From: an uncultured bacterium
GTDB lineage: Bacteria; Bacteroidota; Bacteroidia; Bacteroidales; Bacteroidaceae
DNA length: 64,000 nucleotides
Assembly (NCBI GenBank): GCA_905214795.1
Contig: CAJMNM010000002.1
Span: 62,001-126,000, forward strand
Direction of reading: 5' to 3'
Positions 52,413-61,347 of this stretch are shown here, one piece after another. Position numbers and translations under genes: made by a program. The notes beneath the pieces were generated by a model. It made no database searches. It was not told the DNA's origin and saw nothing but the letters and a program-made list of their open reading frames with translations. Position 1 is the stretch's first letter, and the number at the start of each line of letters is the position of its first letter.

Positions 52413-53413
52413 AAGTCAGTCTGGTTAATGGAAACATAACGATTGAAGATTTCCAGGGCGCGTCCGCTTTCGAGTGAGGTTCTTGCAATGTCGAGACATT
52501 CGTCCACCGGTTTGTCGCTTTCGATAACTTTGATGGCAAAGGCGGCATTGGCCAGAACAACGTTTTTCTGGCCTTCGGTAGCTGTATTGTGTAACACGTT
52601 GTCGAATATCTTTCTGGCTTCTTCTACCGTTTGTCCGCCATATAGTTCGGTCGGTTTAACAGGGTTGAATCCTAAATCAGCCGGACTGAAAATCTTTTCC
52701 ATATCGTTGGTCTTTACTTTGAAGTCGCCGGTCAGAGAGATTTCGTCGTAACCATCGATGCTGTTTACTATACCATAACCAATGCCCAGTCTCTCATATA
52801 CGCTGCTGTAAAGTCTCATCTGGTTAAGGTCGGCCACACCGAGCAACTGGTATGCCGGCCGGCACGGATTGACCAACGGTCCCAGTAGGTTGAAACAGGT
52901 GGGAATCTGAAGTAGTTTTCTGACCGGTGCGACAGATTTCATACCTAATGCGAACAGTGGCGCGTGAAGATAGGTAAAATTGCAGGTTTCCAGATTACGA
53001 CGGATGCGGTCGGTATCTTTGGTGAAGTTAACACCGTGACTTTCGATGACGTTGCTGGCCCCCGAAGCCGAAGTGGCGGCATAGTTGCCGTGTTTGGCTA
53101 CCTTGTAACCTGCACCTGCTACGACAAAGCCGGCGCAGGTAGAGATGTTAAACGTGTTTTTATGATCACCTCCGGTACCGACAATGTCCAATACTCGGTA
53201 GGGAGAGAGATCGATGGGCTGGCCGGTTTCGATAAGGCCGTCGCGGAGACCGAGCAGTTCGTCAACCTTGATACCGCGTACGGCCAGTACGGTGAGCAGT
53301 GCGCTGATTTGAATGTCGTTATAGCGTTGGTCCACTATATCGTGTATGATATGGCAGCTTTCCTGTCGGCTGAGGACTTCGCCTTGAACCATTCGTGTGA
53401 GTATCTGTTTCAT
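52409..53413 (-). CDS. trpD: anthranilate phosphoribosyltransferase
   Basis: 334 residues. DIVGTGGDHKNTFNIST (PRPP loop), VAKHGNYAATSASGASNVIE and HAPLFALGMKSVAPVRK are the family motifs. Not fused to TrpG, which is a separate upstream gene 13 bases away. Confidence 0.97.
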   Translation of the reverse strand: MKQILTRMVQGEVLSRQESCHIIHDIVDQRYNDIQISALLTVLAVRGIKVDELLGLRDGLIETGQPIDLSPYRVLDIVGTGGDHKNTFNISTCAGFVVAGAGYKVAKHGNYAATSASGASNVIESHGVNFTKDTDRIRRNLETCNFTYLHAPLFALGMKSVAPVRKLLQIPTCFNLLGPLVNPCRPAYQLLGVADLNQMRLYSSVYERLGIGYGIVNSIDGYDEISLTGDFKVKTNDMEKIFSPADLGFNPVKPTELYGGQTVEEARKIFDNVLHNTATEGQKNVVLANAAFAIKVIESDKPVDECLDIARTSLESGRALEIFNRYVSINQTDL

Positions 53414-53426
53414 GATGTGTCTGTTT

Positions 53427-53993
53427 TTATTGATGTTGGATGAAGTTTTTAATGATAAGTTTGCCGTCGGGTGTCAGTACCGATTCGGGATGGAACTGTA
53501 TGCCATGTATATCCATTGTGCGGTGGCGCAATGCCATGATTTGTCCTTCTTCGCTCATGGCGGTAATTTCCAGACATTCGGGGAAGGCCTTCGGACTGAC
53601 TACCCATGAATGGTAACGGCCGATGTTGATGGTTGCGGGCAGTCCGTCGAACAAATAATCGTTGCCGAGCAGACGGCAGGGCGTTTGCACACCGTGGAAT
53701 ACTTCGGAAAGATTGGTCAGCTCGGCACCGAAGGCCTCACCTATGGCCTGATGGCCGAGACAGACCCCAAGCATCGGTTTACGACCGGCATAACGGGTGA
53801 TGACCTGTGGCATCAGGCCGGCTTCGGAGGGAATGCCGGGACCGGGCGAGAGAATAATTTTATCAAAACGGTTCAGTTGGTCGAGCTCGAAACAGTCGTT
53901 GCGCAGAACCGTGACTTCGGCGCCGAGCTCTTTAACCATGTGCGACAGATTATAAGTAAAGGAGTCGTAGTTGTCAATGATAACGATTTTCAT
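53427..53993 (-). CDS. trpG: anthranilate synthase glutaminase subunit
   Basis: 188 residues, class I glutamine amidotransferase: DNYDSFTYNL, SPGPGIPSEAG, LGVCLGHQAIGEAF with nucleophile Cys, and the His/Glu pair in GIQFHPESVLT. Supplies ammonia to TrpE. It could also serve para-aminobenzoate synthesis, as in some bacteria. Confidence 0.95.
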   Translation of the reverse strand: MKIVIIDNYDSFTYNLSHMVKELGAEVTVLRNDCFELDQLNRFDKIILSPGPGIPSEAGLMPQVITRYAGRKPMLGVCLGHQAIGEAFGAELTNLSEVFHGVQTPCRLLGNDYLFDGLPATINIGRYHSWVVSPKAFPECLEITAMSEEGQIMALRHRTMDIHGIQFHPESVLTPDGKLIIKNFIQHQ

Positions 53994-54005
53994 AGTTGTG
54001 GGTAT

Positions 54006-55409
54006 TTAGAGTGTTTGTGCCATTTCTATGGCGCGGCGGAGCGCGCCGAGTTTGTTGTTGACTTCCTGAAGTTCATAGTCTTCGTTGCTTTTGGCTACAA
54101 TGCCGCCGCCAGCCTGAAACCAGAGCTCGTTGTGACGGCTGACGAAAGTACGGATGGTGATGGCCTGATTCAGACTGCCGTCTAATCCGATAAAACCGAT
54201 ACAGCCTCCATAGGCACCACGGTTGTGCGGTTCGAGTTCACTGATGATTTGCATGGCTCTTACTTTGGGAGCACCGGAGAGCGTACCGGCAGGGAAGGTA
54301 TCGATAAAAGTCTTGACCGGATTGACATTGTCGTTGAGTATACCGCTGACCCGGCTGACCAGATGAATGACGTGACTGTAATATTGCATGTCTTTATAGA
54401 AATCAACCTTGACATCATGGCAGTTCCGGCTCAGGTCGTTTCTGGCCAGATCGACCAGCATGACGTGTTCGGCATTCTCTTTCGGGTCTTCTTTCAAATA
54501 TTTGGCATTCCGGGCATCCTGTTCGGGATTTCCGGTGCGACGCGTTGTTCCGGCAATGGGATCAATATAGGCCCGACGTCCTTCAATGCGGCAATGGGTT
54601 TCGGGAGAGGAACCGAAGATGCGAAATCCGCCGAAATCAAAATAGAACAGATAGGGACTTGGGTTGATGCTCCGAAGAGCGCGGTATAGTTTGAAATCAT
54701 CGCCTTCGTAATGTTGGACAAATCTCCGGCTCAGTACGATTTGGAATACATCGCCGCGCAGACAGTGTGCGATGCCACGTCGGATATTGGCTTTATGTTC
54801 TTCGTCGGTCAGTGTGCTGCTGACATCGCCAACGGCTTTGAAGTCATATGTGACGAAATTGTGATTACGTATGATTCTTTCCAGTTCGTCAAGGTTGTCG
54901 GGCTCGCCGTCCTCAAGCAATTCGATAAGGGTCAGTGTGTTATTGAAATGGTCGAATACCATGACATATTTATAAAGAATATAAAGCAAGTCGGGCGCGT
55001 CGTCTTTTTCCTGACGGCAGTCTTTTATGTTGACCGGTTCGAAATAGCGGATGGCGTTGAATGACGTATAGCCGTAAAGACCGCAATAGTTTTTCTGTTC
55101 GCCGTCTATAAGGATGGTTTTGAGAAAATCGGAAAGGATATGATCCGGACTGTCATTGTGTTTGTCTATGGATTGTATTTGTCTGGTGCCATCGGGAAAT
55201 TTTGATGTGGCTTCTTCATGATTAAAACTGATGCTGGCTATGGGGTTCAGTGCAATGAAAGAACGGCTGTTGTCGTGGCTGTGGTAATCAGAGCTTTCCA
55301 TGAGCGCGCTTTGTGGATAGAGGTCGCGAACCTTGAGGTAGGTGCTGACCGGCGTATAAAGATCGCCGAGGATTCTCCGGCTGGCTGTATGATATCGGAA
55401 TGTTTTCAT
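54006..55409 (-). CDS. trpE: anthranilate synthase component I
   Basis: 467 residues, chorismate-using enzyme. The C-terminal catalytic part has GDVFQIVLSRRF, PSPYLFYFDFGG, GSSPETHCRIEGRRAYIDPIAGTTRR in outline, DLARNDLSR, FPAGTLSGAPKVRAM and GGCIGFIGLDG. The N-terminal part should carry the Trp feedback site (the LLESSDYHS position reads LMESSDYHSHDN here), so end-product inhibition is likely. Between trpB and trpG. Confidence 0.96.
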   Translation of the reverse strand: MKTFRYHTASRRILGDLYTPVSTYLKVRDLYPQSALMESSDYHSHDNSRSFIALNPIASISFNHEEATSKFPDGTRQIQSIDKHNDSPDHILSDFLKTILIDGEQKNYCGLYGYTSFNAIRYFEPVNIKDCRQEKDDAPDLLYILYKYVMVFDHFNNTLTLIELLEDGEPDNLDELERIIRNHNFVTYDFKAVGDVSSTLTDEEHKANIRRGIAHCLRGDVFQIVLSRRFVQHYEGDDFKLYRALRSINPSPYLFYFDFGGFRIFGSSPETHCRIEGRRAYIDPIAGTTRRTGNPEQDARNAKYLKEDPKENAEHVMLVDLARNDLSRNCHDVKVDFYKDMQYYSHVIHLVSRVSGILNDNVNPVKTFIDTFPAGTLSGAPKVRAMQIISELEPHNRGAYGGCIGFIGLDGSLNQAITIRTFVSRHNELWFQAGGGIVAKSNEDYELQEVNNKLGALRRAIEMAQTL

Positions 55410-55455
55410 AATTATATAGTGTAGTGTGTTGTGTTGTTTTTATGTGTATGTTCTT

Positions 55456-56661
55456 TTATAGTTGTGGTGCGATGCCTTCGTCGTACTGATGTGCCAGATA
55501 GGTTTCAATATCTTTATCACCACGTCCGCTGACTGTCAGAACGACAACGTCCTCTTTATGGAATTTAAGTTTAGGTAGCATGGCGAGTGCGTGGGCAGAT
55601 TCCAAAGCCGGAATAATGCCTTCTAGACGGGTCAGTTCGAAAGCGGCGCGTAGCGCTTCATCATCATTGATAGCCATGACGGTAGCACGGTTTTTTTGTG
55701 CAAGATTGGCATGCATGGGGCCAATGCCCGGGTAATCGAGGCCGGCAGAGATGGAATATGGTTCGATGACCTGGCCGTCCTCATTTTGCATGACCAAGGT
55801 GCGGCTTCCATGCAGGATTCCTATGGAACCACAGTTAATGGTGGCGGCTGTCTCGCCACTGTCTATGCCGTGTCCGCCGGCCTCGCCGAGTACGATGCGC
55901 ACCCGTTCGTCATCAAGGTAGTGGTAGATAGTTCCGGCTGCATTAGAACCGCCGCCGACGCATGCCATGAGATAATCGGGATAGTCCCGGCCTTCGTGTT
56001 CTACAAGCTGTTCTTTGATTTCTTCGCTGATTACGCTCTGCAGGCGGGCAACCATATCGGGATAGGGGTGGGGACCTACGGTCGATCCGATGATATAATA
56101 GGTATCCTGAGGATGACAGCACCAGTCGCGGATGGCTTCATTGGTGGCGTCTTTTAATGTCTTGTTGCCGCTTTCCACCGGATAGACTTCTGCTCCAAGC
56201 ATTTTCATACGTTCTACATTGACATGCTGGCGTTTGACGTCGAGTGCTCCCATGTAGACCCGGCAGGGCATGTTCATCAGAGCGCAGACAGTGGCTGTGG
56301 CCACACCATGTTGCCCGGCACCGGTTTCTGCTATGATACGTTTCTTGCCCATTTGGCGTGCCAACAGAATCTGGCCAAGCGCGTTATTTATTTTGTGTGC
56401 GCCGGTATGGTTCAAGTCTTCGCGTTTCAGATAAATCTTACAGCCATATTTCTCGCTCATCCGTTTGGCAAAGTAAAGCGGTGAAGGACGTCCTACGTAA
56501 TCTTTCAACAGACGGTAATATTCTTTTTTGAATGCGTCGCTTTCCAATATGGGCAGGTAGGCTTCTTTGAGTTGTTCTACTGTACGGTAAAGGATTTCTG
56601 GTACATAGGCACCACCGAATTCGCCGTAATAACCTTCGTTGTTAACTTTGTAAGATTCCAT
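55456..56661 (-). CDS. trpB: tryptophan synthase beta chain
   Basis: 401 residues. PLP enzyme that joins indole and serine. FGGAYVPE, RPSPLYFAKR, HTGAHKINNALGQ with the PLP lysine, AETGAGQHGVATAT, CVGGGSNAAGTIYH and SGRGDKD are all intact. It is the first structural gene, directly behind the leader-peptide attenuator, and the operon order B-E-G-D-C-F-A is that of Bacteroidales. Confidence 0.98.
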   Translation of the reverse strand: MESYKVNNEGYYGEFGGAYVPEILYRTVEQLKEAYLPILESDAFKKEYYRLLKDYVGRPSPLYFAKRMSEKYGCKIYLKREDLNHTGAHKINNALGQILLARQMGKKRIIAETGAGQHGVATATVCALMNMPCRVYMGALDVKRQHVNVERMKMLGAEVYPVESGNKTLKDATNEAIRDWCCHPQDTYYIIGSTVGPHPYPDMVARLQSVISEEIKEQLVEHEGRDYPDYLMACVGGGSNAAGTIYHYLDDERVRIVLGEAGGHGIDSGETAATINCGSIGILHGSRTLVMQNEDGQVIEPYSISAGLDYPGIGPMHANLAQKNRATVMAINDDEALRAAFELTRLEGIIPALESAHALAMLPKLKFHKEDVVVLTVSGRGDKDIETYLAHQYDEGIAPQL

Positions 56662-56702
56662 GTTTTTATGATTTTAATGTTTGTTTGTTGACTTGGGGAT
56701 AC

Positions 56703-56736
56703 GAAAAAAGGCTTGCCGTGATTACGACAAGCCTTT
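56703..56736 (-). terminator. trp attenuator terminator
   Basis: On the minus strand a 9-bp stem AAAGGCTTG / CAAGCCTTT (56736-56728 with 56715-56707), extended by two more pairs inside, is followed by T6. It lies between the leader peptide and trpB, 42 bases before the trpB start, as an attenuator should. The competing antiterminator pairing could not be settled by eye. Confidence 0.88.
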
Positions 56737-56798
56737 GAAAAATACATTACTATAGGGGTTGAATTAAAGATAGTGATATATCATACAAGACTGGCTCC

Positions 56799-56858
56799 TC
56801 ACGACCGATCGGGTTCTGAGTAACGCCACCACCAATATGTGTTCTTGCATGTAAACAT
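56799..56858 (-). CDS. trpL: trp operon leader peptide with three Trp codons
   Basis: 19 residues, MFTCKNTYWWWRYSEPDRS, stop TGA at 56801-56799. Three consecutive TGG codons (residues 9-11) in a reading frame that starts about 30 nt after the predicted transcription start and ends about 60 nt before a terminator hairpin in front of trpB. This is the arrangement of a translation-coupled attenuator: ribosomes stalling at the Trp codons when charged tRNA-Trp is scarce would prevent the terminator from forming. The peptide itself probably has no other function. Confidence 0.88.
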   Translation of the reverse strand: MFTCKNTYWWWRYSEPDRS

Positions 56859-56894
56859 CAATTCTTTTTTGCTTTTACGAGTTGTTATTTGCTG

Positions 56895-56927
56895 CAAATA
56901 TAGCAATAATTTTATTTTCTGTGCAAG
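56895..56927 (-). promoter_or_regulatory. promoter of the trp operon
   Basis: On the minus strand CTTG (56927-56924), about 21 bp, TATATTTG (56902-56895), an exact -7 match. The predicted start near 56888 leaves 30 nt before the leader ATG. Confidence 0.7.
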
Positions 56928-57007
56928 AAAATGATAGAAAAAAATAAGAAAAACTTAGAATTTCTTTTTTAATGTCTTTCTTTTGTGACAAAAAACAATC
57001 TTAAAAT

Positions 57008-57028
57008 ATGGCCTGCATAAAGGGCCAT
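57008..57028 (-). terminator. weak terminator candidate after btuD
   Basis: ATGGCC (57008-57013) pairs with GGCCAT (57023-57028) and is followed on the minus strand by ATTTTAAG. Short stem and only four T, so doubtful. Confidence 0.4.
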
Positions 57029-57066
57029 CAGGGATGGCGGGATGAATCCATGAGGAGATTATCGTA

Positions 57067-58071
57067 TTATAGTTTTTTGAGTAGTTCTTCAAAAGAATGA
57101 CAGATAAAAGTGTCGGCAGCTGTTTGCAAACGGATTTCTGTTGGCGATATGGTTTCTATAAAAGGATAATTCGGGTTGTCAGATGAAGCCACACAGCGGA
57201 AACCGTGTCGCATTAATGCGTTGCGTGTCCAATGGCGTAGCGTATCGTCTGCTGCTGTAATGAAAACAGTTTGTTTGGCAGGTATCTCTGATGCGAAATA
57301 ACCGTGGCGAAGGTTAAACTGAATTTGTGGACGGGAAGGAAACAGATTGTCCATCTGATGGTTTAAAAGAACGTCTTCTGTTACACCGCATACCAGTCCG
57401 TTCTCACGTGTCATCAGCCATAGGCGATCCGCCAAGGCTAATGCCTGTTCGATATCGTGAGTGGAGAGTAGTATGGCTTTATTTTCTTTTGTTGCAAGAC
57501 GGTGAAGCAAATGCATGATTTCTATACGGCTTACTACATCGAGAAATGCGGTTGGTTCGTCGAGCAGGATAAAGGGACATTCTTGTACAAGCGCTTTGGC
57601 AATCATCACTTTTTGCCGTTCGCCGTCAGACAGTTCGGATGTATAAGTGTCAGCCATATGGGACAGACCGACATCTTCTAATGCTTGGCGGACAAGTTCC
57701 TTATCGTGTCTGTGCAGACGGCCGAAGAAACCTGTGTAGGGTTGACGACCAAGAGCTACCAGCTCGCTGACGGTGAGTCCGCCGGCTTGTGTTTTGTCAG
57801 TCAATACTATTCCTATGGTTCGTGAGCGTTCACGTTCGGAGTATGTATGAAGTGGTTGGCCAGCCAGGATAAGTTCTCCGTCGATCGGTGGCTGAGTGGC
57901 TGCTAATGTTCTGAGTAATGTTGATTTACCGGCTCCGTTGGCACCGAGCAGGCATGTTAGTTCACCACGATACAGTTTGAAGTTCAGATTTGACTGTATA
58001 ATTCTGTTCTGTCGTTTCTGACGGTAGCCGATGGACAGTTTTGAACCTTCGATGAATGCTTTTTCAGACAT
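57067..58071 (-). CDS. btuD: vitamin B12 ABC transporter ATPase with C-terminal extension
   Basis: 334 residues. The ABC domain (1 to about 250) has GANGAGKSTLLRTLAA, signature LSDGERQKVMIAKAL (Gly-Gly replaced by Asp-Gly as in many FecE-type ATPases) and FILLDEPTAFLD. About 80 more residues follow (VFITAADDTLRHWTRNALMR onward to the end) with a sheet-helix pattern not found in E. coli BtuD, which is about 250 residues. Overlaps btuC by one base. The cobalamin assignment comes from the riboswitch and BtuB/BtuG in the same operon. Confidence 0.87.
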   Translation of the reverse strand: MSEKAFIEGSKLSIGYRQKRQNRIIQSNLNFKLYRGELTCLLGANGAGKSTLLRTLAATQPPIDGELILAGQPLHTYSERERSRTIGIVLTDKTQAGGLTVSELVALGRQPYTGFFGRLHRHDKELVRQALEDVGLSHMADTYTSELSDGERQKVMIAKALVQECPFILLDEPTAFLDVVSRIEIMHLLHRLATKENKAILLSTHDIEQALALADRLWLMTRENGLVCGVTEDVLLNHQMDNLFPSRPQIQFNLRHGYFASEIPAKQTVFITAADDTLRHWTRNALMRHGFRCVASSDNPNYPFIETISPTEIRLQTAADTFICHSFEELLKKL

Positions 58072-59102
58072 CAGTTAAAATATTGTATTTTACGTTGATG
58101 AATCAATACATATATAATTACCGGAGCGCCAAGAATAGGTGTGACTGCGTTTAACGGGATGAGACCGTTTTCGCCCGGTAAAATGCAGATAAGATTACAG
58201 AGTAGTGCAACAGCAGTTCCGGTCAACATGGTGACAGGCATAAGAGCGTTATGATTGGATGTACCCAGCATGAGACGTGCCACGTGGGGAACTGCAAGTC
58301 CGATAAATGAAATGGGACCGCAAAAAGACGTGGTGACAGCAGTCAGAAGTCCTGTGGCGGTTAACAGGAGATTGCGGACGTGACGTGTGTTGATTCCGAG
58401 ATTTTCGGCATAGCGCGGACCAAGCAACAGGGCATTTAACGGTTTGATAAGCAGTATGGCTATTAACAGACCGGATAATGTCAGGACGGTGAATGCGGGT
58501 AACTGCTCTAAAGAAACTCCGCCAAAATTACCTAGACCCCATATCATATATGAGTGGACACCCTCAGCTGTGGCAAAAAAATTAAGAAGGGAGATGGCTG
58601 AGGTAGCAATATAACCTATCATTATACCTGCAATAAGTAGCATGATAGCGTTGCGAAGTAATGTAGAGAGAAAAAGAATCAGTCCCATGACAACGGCAGC
58701 ACCGAGAAAAGCACCGAGAATGACAGACATAAAGCCGGAAAGACTGAAAGAGCCTGCTGTTAAGGTGCCTCCGCCCGCTAACATAACGAGTGCTACACCC
58801 AGACTGGACCCGGAACTGATACCTAGGATAGAAGCGTCTGCCAATGGGTTGTTGAAGGCTGTTTGCAACATTAATCCGGATGCGGACAGGGCCGCTCCAC
58901 AAAGTGCGGCTGTGATGCATTGAGGAATGCGTGACTCAAGAACAATGAAACGCCAGCTGGCTTTTTCAACTTCATTGCCACATAAAATATCGGCGACAGC
59001 TTCGGCCGGAATATGTACCGAGCCGAAAACCAAGCTGGCCGTTATCAGTAAGAGTATGAGAACGGCCAGTGTGATACAGTATATTGATGTTTTTCGGTTC
59101 AT
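58071..59102 (-). CDS. btuC: vitamin B12 ABC transporter permease
   Basis: 343 residues, FecCD/BtuC family with about ten membrane helices. LESRIPQCITAALCGAALSASGLMLQ and NPLADASILGISSGSSLG are the family signature; FCGPISFIGLAVPHVARLMLG is the coupling loop that contacts the ATPase. Overlaps btuF by four bases and btuD by one. Confidence 0.92.
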   Translation of the reverse strand: MNRKTSIYCITLAVLILLLITASLVFGSVHIPAEAVADILCGNEVEKASWRFIVLESRIPQCITAALCGAALSASGLMLQTAFNNPLADASILGISSGSSLGVALVMLAGGGTLTAGSFSLSGFMSVILGAFLGAAVVMGLILFLSTLLRNAIMLLIAGIMIGYIATSAISLLNFFATAEGVHSYMIWGLGNFGGVSLEQLPAFTVLTLSGLLIAILLIKPLNALLLGPRYAENLGINTRHVRNLLLTATGLLTAVTTSFCGPISFIGLAVPHVARLMLGTSNHNALMPVTMLTGTAVALLCNLICILPGENGLIPLNAVTPILGAPVIIYVLIHQRKIQYFN

Positions 59103-60232
59103 TCCGCTAAGTTAGTGAAATATCGTGTAGAATCCGCGGTTAAAAGTCCCGGATGCATAATTTTTATTAAATCTTTAAGAATACGTTCGGGATGATAAGG
59201 GGTTTCTTCATAAAAAGGTACTCTATTGGTGTTGCAACCATAGATATGTCGTGTTTTGAATGCTTTAAAGTGAGCATAGGGCGAATAATCACGTTGTAGT
59301 TCACTATATGTTTTATCTGTTTTCTGATTGTATTTTATAAACCAGAAATCTGCATATTGTCCTTTATTGAATACAGTTTCGAACGATAGGGGGACCGATC
59401 CGCTTTGTGGCATATCTGCAAAAATATAATTGGCACCGGCATCGGCAAACAGACGTCCAGTTGTACTATGCCCACCGGGGATATACCATGCTGAGCCGTT
59501 TTTGAGTTCTCCGAGAACAGTAGGACGTTCTTTTTGGCTTAAAGCCAGACGTCGCAATGACAGATATGAAGTCTCAATTTGTGAGAACAAACTGTCTGCG
59601 GTTTTGCCTACACCATTGAGCCGTCCATAGAAACGTATCCATTCAGCCCGTCCAAGTGCAGACGTTTCCATATAATCGGCACATTCTATAATTGGAATAT
59701 CAAGTTTTTCCACTCTACCATATCCTCCACTGTTTTCAAAAGGGGAAATCAATAAGGCATCAGGGTGTAACTCAATGAGTAGTTCAATGTCGGGGTTCAT
59801 ACCGTTTCCACAATTGATAATACGTCCTTCATTGCAGCCATTGATGACTTTGTCGAGTTTAATATATTGTAAATCGCATACCCCGGCAATGTGATCGGCA
59901 ACGTTTAATTCATCGAAAAGTCCGCAATGTACGGATGAAAATATTACTGCTTTTTCAATGGGAATGCGAACTATGGTACCTTCTGGGAGCTGTTTAGGCT
60001 GAGGCTTGTTCTTGTCGATAAGAATGTAAGTATGCAAAGTCTTCAGAGTGTCCCACGGATTACGCATGGTTACAACGGTGTAGTCCGAATGGTCTACGAT
60101 TGAGAGATTTTCTGCGTAATGCATGGTTATGGTGTCGCCTTCCGTATTAAGGGAAGCAGTCTTATGCCTTCCGCAAGCGGACAGGCACAAGACTGCACAC
60201 AGTATATGGAGATAAAAGAGATTCAGTCTCAT
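59099..60232 (-). CDS. btuF: vitamin B12-binding lipoprotein
   Basis: 377 residues. Lipobox LSAC followed by GRHKTAS, without acidic residues, so anchored facing the periplasm. Periplasmic binding fold of the helical-backbone type: HIAGVCDLQYI, NCGNGMNPDIELLIELHPDALLIS, and a long connecting helix (about 210-240). Delivers corrinoid to BtuCD. Ends close to btuC with a four-base overlap. Confidence 0.9.
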   Translation of the reverse strand: MRLNLFYLHILCAVLCLSACGRHKTASLNTEGDTITMHYAENLSIVDHSDYTVVTMRNPWDTLKTLHTYILIDKNKPQPKQLPEGTIVRIPIEKAVIFSSVHCGLFDELNVADHIAGVCDLQYIKLDKVINGCNEGRIINCGNGMNPDIELLIELHPDALLISPFENSGGYGRVEKLDIPIIECADYMETSALGRAEWIRFYGRLNGVGKTADSLFSQIETSYLSLRRLALSQKERPTVLGELKNGSAWYIPGGHSTTGRLFADAGANYIFADMPQSGSVPLSFETVFNKGQYADFWFIKYNQKTDKTYSELQRDYSPYAHFKAFKTRHIYGCNTNRVPFYEETPYHPERILKDLIKIMHPGLLTADSTRYFTNLAE

Positions 60233-60241
60233 TCCACAGAT

Positions 60242-61345
60242 TTATTCATTGACAAAACGTAGGTTTGTAGTGTAATAACCGGTTTCAATAATGTTCAACA
60301 GGTTACCGCTTTTGTTAAAGTGATATACATCGTTGAATGAACCGTCATACATTGTACTTCCGATGTAGATATCTCCGTTTTCCGGGTCGGCTGTAATGAA
60401 CTGTGGATTCGGAACAATATTGATATCAATAAACGGAGTTTCTTGTTTGGTATTTAAGTCATAGATGAATGCTTTTTTAGTTTCCGGCAAGTAATATTCT
60501 GCATACAGAATATACATCTTGTCTCCCAAATTGGTAATATAAGATGCATTGCAGAGTGTATCAACTTTATCGGTTGTCGGGTCTATGCACTGCAAAGTCT
60601 GATAAACATAGTCTTCCGGGTCAATGTATGGGCTACCTGCATAATTGCCGTTAGATACAAAGTAAACTTTTCCGTTTTCAGCTGTCAGAATCTGATTGTA
60701 TGGATTAAGCATAACATCTATGCTCTTAATTTTTTCGAATGAAGGAACGTCAATTACAGAAATACTTTTGCCACTGCCATCACCGGTATAGTCTGATTGG
60801 CATACATAAAGTTTATGGTTGGCATAAGTCAATCCTTCAGGCTTGCCGCCAAGAGTGATGACTTTGTCGATACTCAGGCTGGTTGTGTCTATACGGGATA
60901 ATGTACCGTCATAAGCTGTAAAGAACACTTTACCTTCTGCACAGGTGATATAACGTGGAGTAATAGGCTCATTTTCTTCGTTTTTAAGTTCATATGATTT
61001 CAGTTCTTTTCCCTGACGGTCAAGAATGACAATTTTTGCTGATGAGCTGCAGGTGACGTAAAGTTTACTGCCATATACACATAAATCTTGTACATCACCG
61101 ATGCCTTTTCCGTTAGCTTGCAGATAAAGGTCGGCAGATACAGTAGAATCTGTTTTGTTATACCACATGATACTGCCGTTATTGGCGTTGTAATCACCGG
61201 TATTGATGACATACGCGCCAGAAGTTTTTATCGGATTTACCGTAGGAGGAGTCGTAAAGTCGTCATCCTCATTACATGCTGTCAGACTACAAACGGCACA
61301 AACCGTTAAGGCTAATTTAAACCATTCTTTTTTCATAATAATCAT
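60242..61345 (-). CDS. btuG: surface B12-binding beta-propeller lipoprotein BtuG
   Basis: 367 residues (a start at 61336, MKKEWFKL, is as good). Lipobox LTAC followed by NEDDDF, the acidic surface-export signal of Bacteroidetes, so it is displayed outside. The body is a seven-bladed-propeller type repeat (GDVQDLCVYGSKLYVTC, GKPEGLTYANHKLYVCQ, GDIYIGSTMYDG). BtuG proteins of Bacteroides bind cobalamin very tightly and cap BtuB. Starts two bases after the btuB stop. Confidence 0.9.
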   Translation of the reverse strand: MIIMKKEWFKLALTVCAVCSLTACNEDDDFTTPPTVNPIKTSGAYVINTGDYNANNGSIMWYNKTDSTVSADLYLQANGKGIGDVQDLCVYGSKLYVTCSSSAKIVILDRQGKELKSYELKNEENEPITPRYITCAEGKVFFTAYDGTLSRIDTTSLSIDKVITLGGKPEGLTYANHKLYVCQSDYTGDGSGKSISVIDVPSFEKIKSIDVMLNPYNQILTAENGKVYFVSNGNYAGSPYIDPEDYVYQTLQCIDPTTDKVDTLCNASYITNLGDKMYILYAEYYLPETKKAFIYDLNTKQETPFIDINIVPNPQFITADPENGDIYIGSTMYDGSFNDVYHFNKSGNLLNIIETGYYTTNLRFVNE

Positions 61346-61347
61346 TT

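Noticed and set aside
56662..57066. T-box or tryptophan riboswitch in the trp leader
   Set aside because: No T-box sequence or specifier loop seen; the leader peptide with WWW explains the terminator.
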